64,000 nt of DNA, taken from NCBI RefSeq assembly GCF_003668565.1, contig NZ_RCWJ01000003.1, positions 372,001 to 436,000 on the forward strand. Direction: 5' to 3'. The notes below the pieces were generated by a model, which had not been told where the DNA came from, made no database searches, and worked only from the letters and a program-made list of their open reading frames with translations. The translations under genes were made by a program, and so were the position numbers. Every line of letters starts with the position of its first letter. Within the stretch, counting starts at the first letter, position 1. Below, in pieces: positions 28,995-36,853 of this stretch. The DNA comes from Mycetocola zhadangensis (GTDB lineage Bacteria > Actinomycetota > Actinomycetes > Actinomycetales > Microbacteriaceae).

Positions 28995-31129
28995 CGCCGA
29001 CGGCGTGTGCCGAAAATGCCCTCGACCACGCCAGTGAGAATTGTCCTGGTTGCCCGTGAACCCAGCACCTCCTCAAGCACCGACCTCTCCTGGCGGGTGC
29101 TGGTGCGTCGCGTCGTGCCCTGCGACTTCCGCAACAACCGCTCGTACTCCGCGTCGGCCTTCTTTTGCGCGGCAGCCACCGCCTTGTCCATCGCGGCCTT
29201 CTGCTTCGCGTACTCGACCTCGGCCTTCGCCCGCGCGAGCGCCTCCTCCTCGGCCGCCGCCGCACGGTTCGCGGCCTCAATTTTCGCGGCGAGGATCTCG
29301 CGTGCCGACTCGCGGTCGACAGCGGTCCCGTATTTTTCGAGCAGGGCGGATGCCATCACGGCAGTCTCGATAGCGGCATCCGTATTCGGAGACATAAGTC
29401 CCTGGGGCGCCCGCAGTCGCGTCCAGGCGACAGGCGACGGCGCACCCTTCTCGTTCATCACGGTGACGACGGCTTCGCCTGTGCCGAGGATGGTCAGTGT
29501 CTCTTCGAGGTCGTAACCCGACGTCGGATAGGTGGACACGGTGGCACGCAGCGCCTTCGCGTCGTCTGGAGTGAATGCGCGCAGCTGGTGCTGCACGCGG
29601 GAGCCCAGCTGCGCGAGCACATCGCCAGGAACATCCTTCGGTGTCTGCGTGACAAAGAAGATGCCGACACCCTTCGAGCGGATGAGCCGAACGGTCTGGG
29701 TGATCTGCGCCAGGAAGTCCTTTGACGCGTCCCGGAACAGCAGGTGAGCCTCGTCGAAAAAGAACACCAGTTTGGGCTGATCGAGGTCGCCCACCTCGGG
29801 CAGGTCGTTGAACAGGTCGGCCAGCAGCCACATCAGGAAGGTGGAGTAGAGCGCGGGCTGGTCCCCAACACCGGGCACCTCGAGCAGGCTGATCACACCC
29901 CTGCCGTCGGCGGTTGTGCGGAGGAACTCAGCGGTGTCGATCTCGGGTTCGCCGAAGAACACATCGGCACCGCGGTCGGCGAGAGTGATGAGCTCGCGCA
30001 GGATCACCCCGACCGTTGCGCCGGAGAGTCCACCGAGTTCCTTGAGCTCTGGCTTGCCCTCCTCGCTCGCCAGGAAGGTCAGGACGGCGCGCAGGTCCGT
30101 GAGATCGAGCAACGGAAGCCCCGCTTGATCGGCGTAGTGAAAGACGAGGCCGAGGCTCGACTCCTGGGTGTTGTTGAGGCCGAGCACTTTGCTGAGCAGG
30201 AGGGGCCCGAAGCCAGCGATCGTTGCACGGATTGGCACTCCCCTGCCGACGCCGCCGAGCGAGAAGTACTCGAGCGGAAAAGCGTCGGGCGTCCAGTCCT
30301 GGCCGATGCCGGCCGTGCGGCCAAGAAGTTTGTCGTTGCCCGCGCCGGCGGCGGCCATGCCGGACAGGTCACCCTTGATGTCTGCGGCGAAAACCGAAAC
30401 GCCATTCGCGCTGAGTTGCTCGGCGAGCACCTGCAGCGTGCGCGTTTTTCCCGTGCCCGTCGCGCCCGCAACAAGGCCGTGACGATTCATCATGGCGAGG
30501 GGAATGCGCACCTGTACGTCGGGCAGCGGCTCACCGTTGACGAGCGCACCCATCTCGAGTGCGGCGCCATCGAAGGCGTAGCCGGCCCGGATGCGTTCCA
30601 CCTCGTCGGCTCCCAACGGCCCTGTGGCCTTGGCCTCGACCTCGGACGGTGCATCTGGGACGGCCACCGGAACCGCCGCCAACTCGGGTTCAGGCACCGA
30701 CGCGGTCGCGGCGACCGCAGATCGGGTCGCCGCCTCGGTAGTTGTCGCAGCCGACCGCTCAGCCGCGTCACGGGCGGCATGCGTTGTGGCGGCTGCAGCG
30801 GTGGTCGCCTCGACGGATGCTGTCCTCGCCGCGTCTGTCGCGGCATCCGTTATCTGGTTCTTCGCGTGAGTGGCCGCGTCAGCAGCCGACCGAGCTGCAT
30901 CCGTCGCGGCATCCGTCTCGGTGTGAGCGTGTGCGAGCGCGTCGTCAGCCTGTGCTTCGGCTTTCGACCTGGCCTCGGCCGCTGCGTCCTCCAGTCGCTG
31001 CAGCGCGGCAGCCGCTGCGGCCTGCGCCTTGACGGCAGCGGCCGCGAGCGCTTCCGCTTCGGCACGTGCCGCGGCCAAAGGGTCTGTCGAGTTCAGCGGG
31101 TCTGTCGAGTTCGGGGCAACGTCGCTCAT
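28991..31129 (-). CDS. HerA-like ATPase (DUF853/YjgR family)
   Basis: The 712-residue protein starts with ~150 residues of Ala/Glu/Asp-rich predicted coiled coil. The FtsK-HerA type ATPase core follows: Walker A GATGTGKT at 222-229, Walker B LVFFFDEAH near 450, and a late VQHQLRAFTPDDAKALRA segment. The C-terminal ~100 residues form another charged coiled coil. DUF853 members are about 500 residues, so the N-terminal extension is unusual. Function of the family is unclear; a DNA- or membrane-associated motor is likely. It is convergent with the hipA remnant. Confidence 0.88.
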   Translation of the reverse strand: MSDVAPNSTDPLNSTDPLAAARAEAEALAAAAVKAQAAAAAALQRLEDAAAEARSKAEAQADDALAHAHTETDAATDAARSAADAATHAKNQITDAATDAARTASVEATTAAAATTHAARDAAERSAATTTEAATRSAVAATASVPEPELAAVPVAVPDAPSEVEAKATGPLGADEVERIRAGYAFDGAALEMGALVNGEPLPDVQVRIPLAMMNRHGLVAGATGTGKTRTLQVLAEQLSANGVSVFAADIKGDLSGMAAAGAGNDKLLGRTAGIGQDWTPDAFPLEYFSLGGVGRGVPIRATIAGFGPLLLSKVLGLNNTQESSLGLVFHYADQAGLPLLDLTDLRAVLTFLASEEGKPELKELGGLSGATVGVILRELITLADRGADVFFGEPEIDTAEFLRTTADGRGVISLLEVPGVGDQPALYSTFLMWLLADLFNDLPEVGDLDQPKLVFFFDEAHLLFRDASKDFLAQITQTVRLIRSKGVGIFFVTQTPKDVPGDVLAQLGSRVQHQLRAFTPDDAKALRATVSTYPTSGYDLEETLTILGTGEAVVTVMNEKGAPSPVAWTRLRAPQGLMSPNTDAAIETAVMASALLEKYGTAVDRESAREILAAKIEAANRAAAAEEEALARAKAEVEYAKQKAAMDKAVAAAQKKADAEYERLLRKSQGTTRRTSTRQERSVLEEVLGSRATRTILTGVVEGIFGTRRRR

Positions 31130-31191
31130 GCCTGAAGCCTAGTCACCGCCGAAACCGCAGCTCGTGGGTTGCGGTGCTGCGCCGGTCGGGG

Positions 31192-32454
31192 CTACGCCGG
31201 CAGAATCTTCTGCGCCAGGAACTCGTTCACGAAAACGTGGTTCGGGTCGAGCCGCGCGGCGAGCGCACGGAAGTCGTCGAGCCGCGGGTAGACCCGTTCG
31301 AGCGACGCCCGGTCGCCGGTGAACACCTTGCCCCAGTGCGGGCGAGCATGAAACGGAGCGAGGGCCGCCTCGAGCTCGGGCAGGATGGCTTCAACCTCGG
31401 GCTGTTTCCGGAACCAGGTGAAGTGCAGGCCAACGGCGTCGGTCTCGAAAGCCGAGCTCAGCCACAACGAGTCGGCCGCGAGAGTGCGGACTTCACAGAC
31501 CTGCAGCAGCGGGGAAATCGTACCCGCCAGGTCGCGGACCGCGGCGAGCGCTGCGGTGGCGTGTTCTCTCGGCACGAGGAACTCCGACTGCAGTTCCTCA
31601 CCGTTGGACGGGGTGAAGTCGAGCCGGAAGTGCGGCAGCCGGTCGAGCCAGGCACCTGGGACACCCTTCTGGGCGGTGCAGTTCACCGCCGAGATGCCCG
31701 GCAACGGGTGGCGGTCTTGGGGTGCAGGGACCGCACCGAACAGATTCGCTGGCGCCGGAGCATCCGCTTCGGGTCTTCTCTTCAGCCAGACCTGGTCGAT
31801 CACGTCCGGGTTCTGCCAGGTGGTGAAGAGGGAGACGCTGTACGCGGCACCGGTGAGAGCGTCGAAATTCGAGATCGCGGCGTCGAATGGGAGGCGCTCG
31901 AACACGGTTTGCGCGATCTCGAAGGTGGGCTGAATGTCGAGCGCCACCCGGGTGACGATGCCGAGCGCGCCGAGGCTGACGACGGCTCCGTCGAAGTCGG
32001 CGTCTCCGCGTCGCAACTGCAGGATGTCACCGGACGCGGTGACGATTTCGAGGGCTGCGACGGATGCCGCGAGCGAGCGCACGCCGTTTCCTGAGCCGTG
32101 TGTTCCGGTTACTATCGCACCACCGACGGAGATATGAGGGAGCGATGCGAGATTGGACAGTGCCCAGCCGTTACGCTGCAACTCGCTGGCCAGCTCGCCG
32201 TAGCGGATGCCGGCGCCGACCGTAACGAGGCGTCCGTGCTCCTGGATGTGCGGGGCGAAGTCGAGGTTCGCTGTCGACAGCAGCAGATCGGCGGAGTCAG
32301 CGATCGGGTTGAAGGAGTGCCGGGTGCCGAGCGCGCGGACGGCGCTCGCCCCTGTGACCAGTCGCTGCACCTCTTCGACGCTCGACGGCGCTTCGATGCG
32401 CTGAGCGCGGTAGGCGTGGTTGGCTGACCAGTTGGTTCCGACGGTGAGGGTCAC
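31192..32454 (-). CDS. Alditol oxidase (FAD-linked, AldO/xylitol oxidase type)
   Basis: GTG 32454 gives a 420-residue protein closely matching the actinobacterial alditol oxidases, which oxidise xylitol or sorbitol to the aldose with O2, forming H2O2. His46 in GTRHSFN corresponds to the covalent FAD histidine. ASLPHISVGGAIVTGTHGSG is the FAD-pocket loop, and the C-terminal ARPHWGKVF motif is conserved. The open frame extends 17 codons upstream without family character. It stands among unrelated genes but fits the pentose theme of the window. Confidence 0.88.
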   Translation of the reverse strand: MTLTVGTNWSANHAYRAQRIEAPSSVEEVQRLVTGASAVRALGTRHSFNPIADSADLLLSTANLDFAPHIQEHGRLVTVGAGIRYGELASELQRNGWALSNLASLPHISVGGAIVTGTHGSGNGVRSLAASVAALEIVTASGDILQLRRGDADFDGAVVSLGALGIVTRVALDIQPTFEIAQTVFERLPFDAAISNFDALTGAAYSVSLFTTWQNPDVIDQVWLKRRPEADAPAPANLFGAVPAPQDRHPLPGISAVNCTAQKGVPGAWLDRLPHFRLDFTPSNGEELQSEFLVPREHATAALAAVRDLAGTISPLLQVCEVRTLAADSLWLSSAFETDAVGLHFTWFRKQPEVEAILPELEAALAPFHARPHWGKVFTGDRASLERVYPRLDDFRALAARLDPNHVFVNEFLAQKILPA

Positions 32455-32514
32455 GGGGGCCTTTCGTTCGACTCTCCCAATTCTGGCGGCCCAAGCGGGG
32501 AACACGCCATAGGC

Positions 32515-33624
32515 CTAGGCGGACAGGTGCCGCGACTGCTCGGTGGCCCACTGTCGAATCAGGTCGACTCGCACGGTGACGCCTGACCCCGGGCCGGTCG
32601 GCACGGCCAGTCGCCCGTTCGAGAGGACGAACGGTTCGGTGATGTCCTCGGCGTAGTACCGGTTGGACGCGCTCGTGTCTCCCAGCAGTGTGAAACCGGG
32701 AAGCGCGGCCAGCGCGACGTTCATGGCGCGGCCGATGCCGGTTTCGAGCATTCCGCCGCACCACACCGGAATGTGTCGCTCGACGCAGGCGTCGTGGATG
32801 GCGACGGCCGGGAGATATCCCCCGACCCGGCCCGGCTTGATGTTGATGATCGATGTCGCACCGCGCTCGATCGCGTCGACGGCCACGCCGACCGAGACGA
32901 TGGACTCGTCGAGGCACACCGGGGTGGTGATGGCCCGCGCGAGCGCGATGTGCGAGGCGATGTCCTCCTCGTCGAACGGCTGCTCGATCAGAAGCAGGTC
33001 ATACGCGTCGAGTTGCCCGAGGTGGGCGATATCGTCGCGCGAATAGGCGGTGTTCGCGTCGACCTGCAGAGCCACATCCGCACCGATAAGCTCGCGGACC
33101 TGCCTCACCGGTTCACAGTCCCACCCAGGTTTGATCTTGAGTTTGATGCGGCGGTACCCGGCGTCGACGTAGCCCTGCACCTCGGTGAGCAGTTCGTTGA
33201 TCGACGGGCTGATGCCGACAGAGACACCGCAGTCCACCTCGGACCTAACGGCTCCGAGATATCGGGCGAAGCTGGTTCCGGATGCTCTCAGTTCCGCGTC
33301 GAGGACGGCCGCCTCGAGCGCCGCCTTGGCCATGCGATGACCGACCACAGGAGCGAACAGTCGCTCGAGGTCGGTGGCGCTCAGGGGGCTCGCGCCGAAC
33401 AGCAGCGGGGCAAGGTGGTTTTCGATGACGTGGGCACAACCGTCGACGTACTCGGAGCTGTAGCTCGGTGTCGACCCGGCGACACACTCACCCCAGCCAT
33501 CGCCGGTATCGGTGCGAACCTGAACGAGCAGGACGTCGCGCGCGGTTTCGCGCCCGAAGCTGGTCTCGAATGGGCGCACGAGGGGCATACCGATCCGGTG
33601 CAGCGTGATCGATTCGACCTTCAT
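32515..33624 (-). CDS. N-succinylamino acid racemase / o-succinylbenzoate synthase family enolase
   Basis: The 369-residue protein is a muconate-cycloisomerase-type enolase of the NSAR/OSBS group. It has the KxK base pair (K161, K163 in KLKIKPGW), metal ligands D189, E214 and D239, and the second base K263 (INIKPGRVGG). This branch includes menaquinone MenC enzymes and amino-acid racemases. No other men genes are in the window, while a COG3375-like GNAT gene lies 1.7 kb upstream on the same strand, so racemase activity is favoured by inference. Start ATG 33624. Confidence 0.85.
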   Translation of the reverse strand: MKVESITLHRIGMPLVRPFETSFGRETARDVLLVQVRTDTGDGWGECVAGSTPSYSSEYVDGCAHVIENHLAPLLFGASPLSATDLERLFAPVVGHRMAKAALEAAVLDAELRASGTSFARYLGAVRSEVDCGVSVGISPSINELLTEVQGYVDAGYRRIKLKIKPGWDCEPVRQVRELIGADVALQVDANTAYSRDDIAHLGQLDAYDLLLIEQPFDEEDIASHIALARAITTPVCLDESIVSVGVAVDAIERGATSIINIKPGRVGGYLPAVAIHDACVERHIPVWCGGMLETGIGRAMNVALAALPGFTLLGDTSASNRYYAEDITEPFVLSNGRLAVPTGPGSGVTVRVDLIRQWATEQSRHLSA

Positions 33625-33708
33625 CTGCCGACAGTACCGCCCCTCGCCCTCGCCAGGCCATCGGACTATCGTGAACCGCGAAACAGCACACCGAACAAGG
33701 AGATCACC

Positions 33709-34176
33709 ATGGCCGAGCTTTCACCGATTCAACCCTGCCTCTGGTTCAACGACAACGCGCGCGAAGCGATGGAGTACTACGTCAGCGTGTTCCCCAACTC
33801 CCGCATCACCTCTATCGACGAATACCCTGACGAGTCGCTCGACGAACACTTCGCTGGCATGTCCGGAAAGGTACTGAACGGCCAGTTCACCCTGAACGGC
33901 GTCGACTTCGTCTGCCTCGACGGTGGACCAGCCTTCACATTCAACGAGTCGATCTCGTTCGTGATCTCCTGTGCCGACCAGGCGGAGATCGACAGCTACT
34001 GGGCCGCGTTGTCCCACGTGCCCGAAGCCGAGCAGTGCGGCTGGTGTAAGGACCGGTTCGGACTCAGCTGGCAGATCATCCCGGCAAACATGGGTGAGCT
34101 TCTCGGTCGCCCCGAACAGATCCAGGTGATGATGGGCCAGAAGAAGATCGTCATCGATGAGCTGGTCAACGCCTGA
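33709..34176 (+). CDS. VOC-superfamily PhnB-like protein
   Basis: The 155-residue protein starts at ATG 33709 behind AAGGAG. It has the 3-dmu-9_3-mt/PhnB layout: CLWFNDNAREAMEYYVSVFP at residues 10-29, FSLNG-like FTLNGVDF, and CGWCKDRFGLSWQIIP near 110. Members fold like glyoxalase but most lack known activity. It is divergent from the racemase and convergent with the aldo/keto reductase. Substrate unknown. Confidence 0.85.
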   Translation: MAELSPIQPCLWFNDNAREAMEYYVSVFPNSRITSIDEYPDESLDEHFAGMSGKVLNGQFTLNGVDFVCLDGGPAFTFNESISFVISCADQAEIDSYWAALSHVPEAEQCGWCKDRFGLSWQIIPANMGELLGRPEQIQVMMGQKKIVIDELVNA

Positions 34177-34183
34177 CCGAACG

Positions 34184-35215
34184 TCACCTGCCTCCGGTGA
34201 TCGGCCGGTTCCTCTGTCCCACGCCCGCAACTCCGTAGGGGTAATCGTCCATCTCCGGTGCGCTTGCGTCCGTCAAACGCCGCAGTTCGTCGCCACCGAG
34301 GTGGAGGCCTGAGGCGGCCATGTTGTCTGTGAGCTGCTCGACTGCGCGCGCGCCGAGGATGACCGACGTCACGGCCGGTTGTGCCGCAAGCCAGGCGAGG
34401 GCGACCTGCGATGCCGATGCGGAGTGCGCTTCAGCGATCTCGGCGACTGCGTCGAGCACCCGCCATGTCCTCTCGTTCGCGTTCCGAGCCTCCCACGCCT
34501 CCATACCGCGCTGCGGGTTCTGACCGAGCCGGGTGAGTCCGGTCGGCGCAACATCACGCTCGTACTTTCCGCTGAGCCAGCCGCCCCCGAGGGGCGACCA
34601 CGGCAGCAGGCCGATGCCGGCATCAAGCGCAGCTGGCACGATCTCGTGTTCGATGTCGCGCACGAGCAGGTTGTATTGCGGCTGCAGGGTCACCGGAGCG
34701 GTGAACCCGTGCGCTGAGGCAACGGCGACCGCTTTGGTCAGCTGCCAGCCGAGGTAGTTCGAGAAGCCGTAGTACGAAATCTTTCCTGCGGCGACAGCGT
34801 CGTCGAGAAACCTCAGCGTTTCGTCGACCGGCGTCAGGGCGTCCCACGCGTGCATCTGGTACAGGTCGATGTGCTCCACTCCGAGCCGCCGAAGCGACGC
34901 GTCCAGGGCGGTTCGCAAGTGTCGCCTCGACAACCCGACGTCGTTCGGTCCTTCTCCCATCGGGAACCGGCCCTTGGTGGCGAGCACCACCTGGCCAGCC
35001 TCGGTCGGGTGGGCGGCGAGCCAGCGGCCGATAATTTCTTCAGAAATACCGGCGCTATACACGTCGGCCGTATCGATAAAAGTCCCTCCACGCTCGATGA
35101 ACGCGGTGAGCATCTCGCCGGAGGTCTCTTCGTCGGCTTCAGCACCAAATGTCATAGTGCCGAGTGCCTGCGCAGAAACGATGGCGCCTGAGCGGCCGAG
35201 CGTTCGGTATTCCAT
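34184..35215 (-). CDS. Aldo/keto reductase
   Basis: The 343-residue protein starts at ATG 35215 with an AGAGGAG ribosome site. The catalytic tetrad of the family can be read: Asp48 and Tyr53 (DTADVY), Lys81 (ATKGRF) and His122 (QMHAWD). NADPH-binding motifs are in the C-terminal third. The sequence resembles the AKR11/YhdN-like group that reduces aldehydes or ketones. The substrate is unknown. Only 8 bp separate it from the convergent VOC gene. Confidence 0.9.
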   Translation of the reverse strand: MEYRTLGRSGAIVSAQALGTMTFGAEADEETSGEMLTAFIERGGTFIDTADVYSAGISEEIIGRWLAAHPTEAGQVVLATKGRFPMGEGPNDVGLSRRHLRTALDASLRRLGVEHIDLYQMHAWDALTPVDETLRFLDDAVAAGKISYYGFSNYLGWQLTKAVAVASAHGFTAPVTLQPQYNLLVRDIEHEIVPAALDAGIGLLPWSPLGGGWLSGKYERDVAPTGLTRLGQNPQRGMEAWEARNANERTWRVLDAVAEIAEAHSASASQVALAWLAAQPAVTSVILGARAVEQLTDNMAASGLHLGGDELRRLTDASAPEMDDYPYGVAGVGQRNRPITGGR

Positions 35216-35283
35216 GAAATCTCCTCTGATCGAGAGATCGACGATACCGACCGCGGTTTCAGTGACACAGGGGTTGCGGTTCG

Positions 35284-36045
35284 CTAGACGAAAACGTAAC
35301 CGCCGTGCAGGAAGGTCACCGAAAGGCGCTCAGCGAACGCCGGTTCAAACACGGCGCGAGACGCCGCTCGAAGCTCGGCCGCGGCATCCGGATCCTCACG
35401 TCGAAGACGTTCATAATCCGAATGCAAATCAAAGCGGATGCCATGGGCTGGTATTCCAAAATTCGCATGCGTCGGTTCTGTGCGGGCGATGGCACTGTCG
35501 ATCGCGTCGGCCACTCGGGGAGAATCGAGTTTCCAGCTCACCTCGAATCGGTCACTCGAGTCGGAGCCGGAGATGGCGTCGTCGAGTGTCCCATAAAAGT
35601 CGGGCAGGTAGGCGCGGACCGTTGCGCCGAGTTTCTCGAGGTTGAGGTGCGCGTTGCGGCGAATCAGCGGGTCGAAGGTCCAGCGAACCTCGGTCACCCC
35701 GTGATCGAGGGCGACAGCGCGCTGGGCGAGCTTGAGCGCGAAGCCAACCCCGCCGCGGGCGGACGGCCGCACCGCTGCAACATGCGAGTGCACGTGCAGC
35801 CCGCCGTCCCAGCCGAGGACACCGACGAGTGCGCCGATCGTTTCGTCACCCCTGCACGCAACCAGCACCGTGTTTCCCGCGTGGGCGACGGCCTGGACAA
35901 ATGACGGGTCAACTCCTGCGCCTCTCCCCCAGGTGTCGTCGAGCAGCTGCGCGATGGCTCTGTAATCGTCGAGAGCCGTGGCCGACCGAATAACGGTTGT
36001 GGCGGCATCCGCTGCTGCTTGTGCCTGTGTCCAGGCATCCGTCAC
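35284..36045 (-). CDS. GNAT acyltransferase of the COG3375 type
   Basis: The 253-residue protein is longer than most GNATs. It has acyl-CoA motif A-like HSHVAAVRPSARGGVGFALKLAQR (in two parts, ~90-113) and WTFDPLIRRNAHLNLEKLGA at ~126-145, which are typical of COG3375. In Geobacillus a GNAT of this kind is an N-succinyltransferase encoded beside an NSAR racemase and a hydrolase. The GTG start overlaps the PAP2 stop (GTGA). The racemase-like gene is downstream on the same strand. The acyl donor and acceptor here are inferred. Confidence 0.8.
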   Translation of the reverse strand: MTDAWTQAQAAADAATTVIRSATALDDYRAIAQLLDDTWGRGAGVDPSFVQAVAHAGNTVLVACRGDETIGALVGVLGWDGGLHVHSHVAAVRPSARGGVGFALKLAQRAVALDHGVTEVRWTFDPLIRRNAHLNLEKLGATVRAYLPDFYGTLDDAISGSDSSDRFEVSWKLDSPRVADAIDSAIARTEPTHANFGIPAHGIRFDLHSDYERLRREDPDAAAELRAASRAVFEPAFAERLSVTFLHGGYVFV

Positions 36046-36737
36046 AGAACGGGTTCCTTCCGATCGGGAACGGCTGCTGATTTTTTATGTTTGGGTTCGC
36101 CCGAGATACGCGACGCGAACGGTGCCCAGAGGATGAGGACGACGCCGGCTCCGAGCAGCGCTCCACCGATGGTGTCCGTGAGCCAGTGCACGCCGAGGTA
36201 GGTGCGAGAGAACATCATCAGGGCCACCCAGATTGCGCCGGCCGCCCAGACCCAAACCCTCGGAAAAATGATCCCGAGCGCAACGGCCATGGTCGCCGCG
36301 TTCGCTGCATGCCCCGACGGGAATGAGCCGAAGTCGCTTGTCACGAGCATCTCTTCAGGACGTGCTCGACCAACGATGCTCTTGAGCAGCTGGGCAACGC
36401 CGACGCTCGCGATCGAGGCGACCGCGAAGAAGAGGGAGGCCCACGGCCGTTTGATGAGCAGCAGAACGATAACGATGAGTACCGGCAGGACATAGGTTCC
36501 GAAGATCCCGCCGCCGAGCCAGTTCATTCCGTAGGAAAGCCACTCGAGGAAGGGCAGCCGGTTCTCGTCGAAGACCTCTTCGCTCCACTCAGAGTCGACC
36601 ATGAACGGCAGGGTGTTGCCGCGCTGCACGATCAGGAAGGCGAGCACCACGCCGAGAAATAGCGCGATTCCACCGGAGATGTACGGCCAGCGGTTGGTGA
36701 TCCGTTTGGCTGACGGGTCTGCGTGAATCTCTGACAT
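36042..36737 (-). CDS. PAP2-family membrane phosphatase
   Basis: The 231-residue protein has five to six membrane helices and the three phosphatase motifs: KSIVGRARP (C1), the SFPSGH segment (C2) and SRTYLGVHWLTD (C3). These enzymes dephosphorylate lipid phosphates such as undecaprenyl pyrophosphate or phosphatidate at the outer membrane face. It overlaps the GNAT gene by four bases, but the functional link is unclear. Start ATG 36737. Confidence 0.9.
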   Translation of the reverse strand: MSEIHADPSAKRITNRWPYISGGIALFLGVVLAFLIVQRGNTLPFMVDSEWSEEVFDENRLPFLEWLSYGMNWLGGGIFGTYVLPVLIVIVLLLIKRPWASLFFAVASIASVGVAQLLKSIVGRARPEEMLVTSDFGSFPSGHAANAATMAVALGIIFPRVWVWAAGAIWVALMMFSRTYLGVHWLTDTIGGALLGAGVVLILWAPFASRISGEPKHKKSAAVPDRKEPVL

Positions 36738-36794
36738 CCGTTAATCATGCCCCGGGCAGCGAAATTGTGCGGATGCGCCCAAACCGTTGACATT

Positions 36795-36847
36795 GCGCCC
36801 GGAGCCATGTATTTCCCCTCATCTCGGGAGACACCTGGCTCCGGCGC
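36795..36847 (-). terminator. Possible hairpin after the GH3 gene
   Basis: GCGCCCGGAGCCA (36795-36807) can pair with TGGCTCCGGCGC (36836-36847) with one bulge. The repeat lies 7 bp past the GH3 stop on the minus strand. There is no T-tract, so this is weak. Confidence 0.4.
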
Positions 36848-36853
36848 GAGTGG

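Noticed and set aside
19413-29000. tRNA-Ser as the attachment site of the mobile region
   Set aside because: I found no second copy of the tRNA 3' end near the right edge, and no intact integrase, so there is no direct support.
29744-31135. 463-codon plus-strand ORF
   Set aside because: Antisense of the HerA-like ATPase and its Ala-rich coiled coil.
28991-36045. HerA-like ATPase and neighbours as a defence island
   Set aside because: No nuclease, Sir2, TIR, reverse transcriptase or other effector is adjacent; neighbours are metabolic enzymes.
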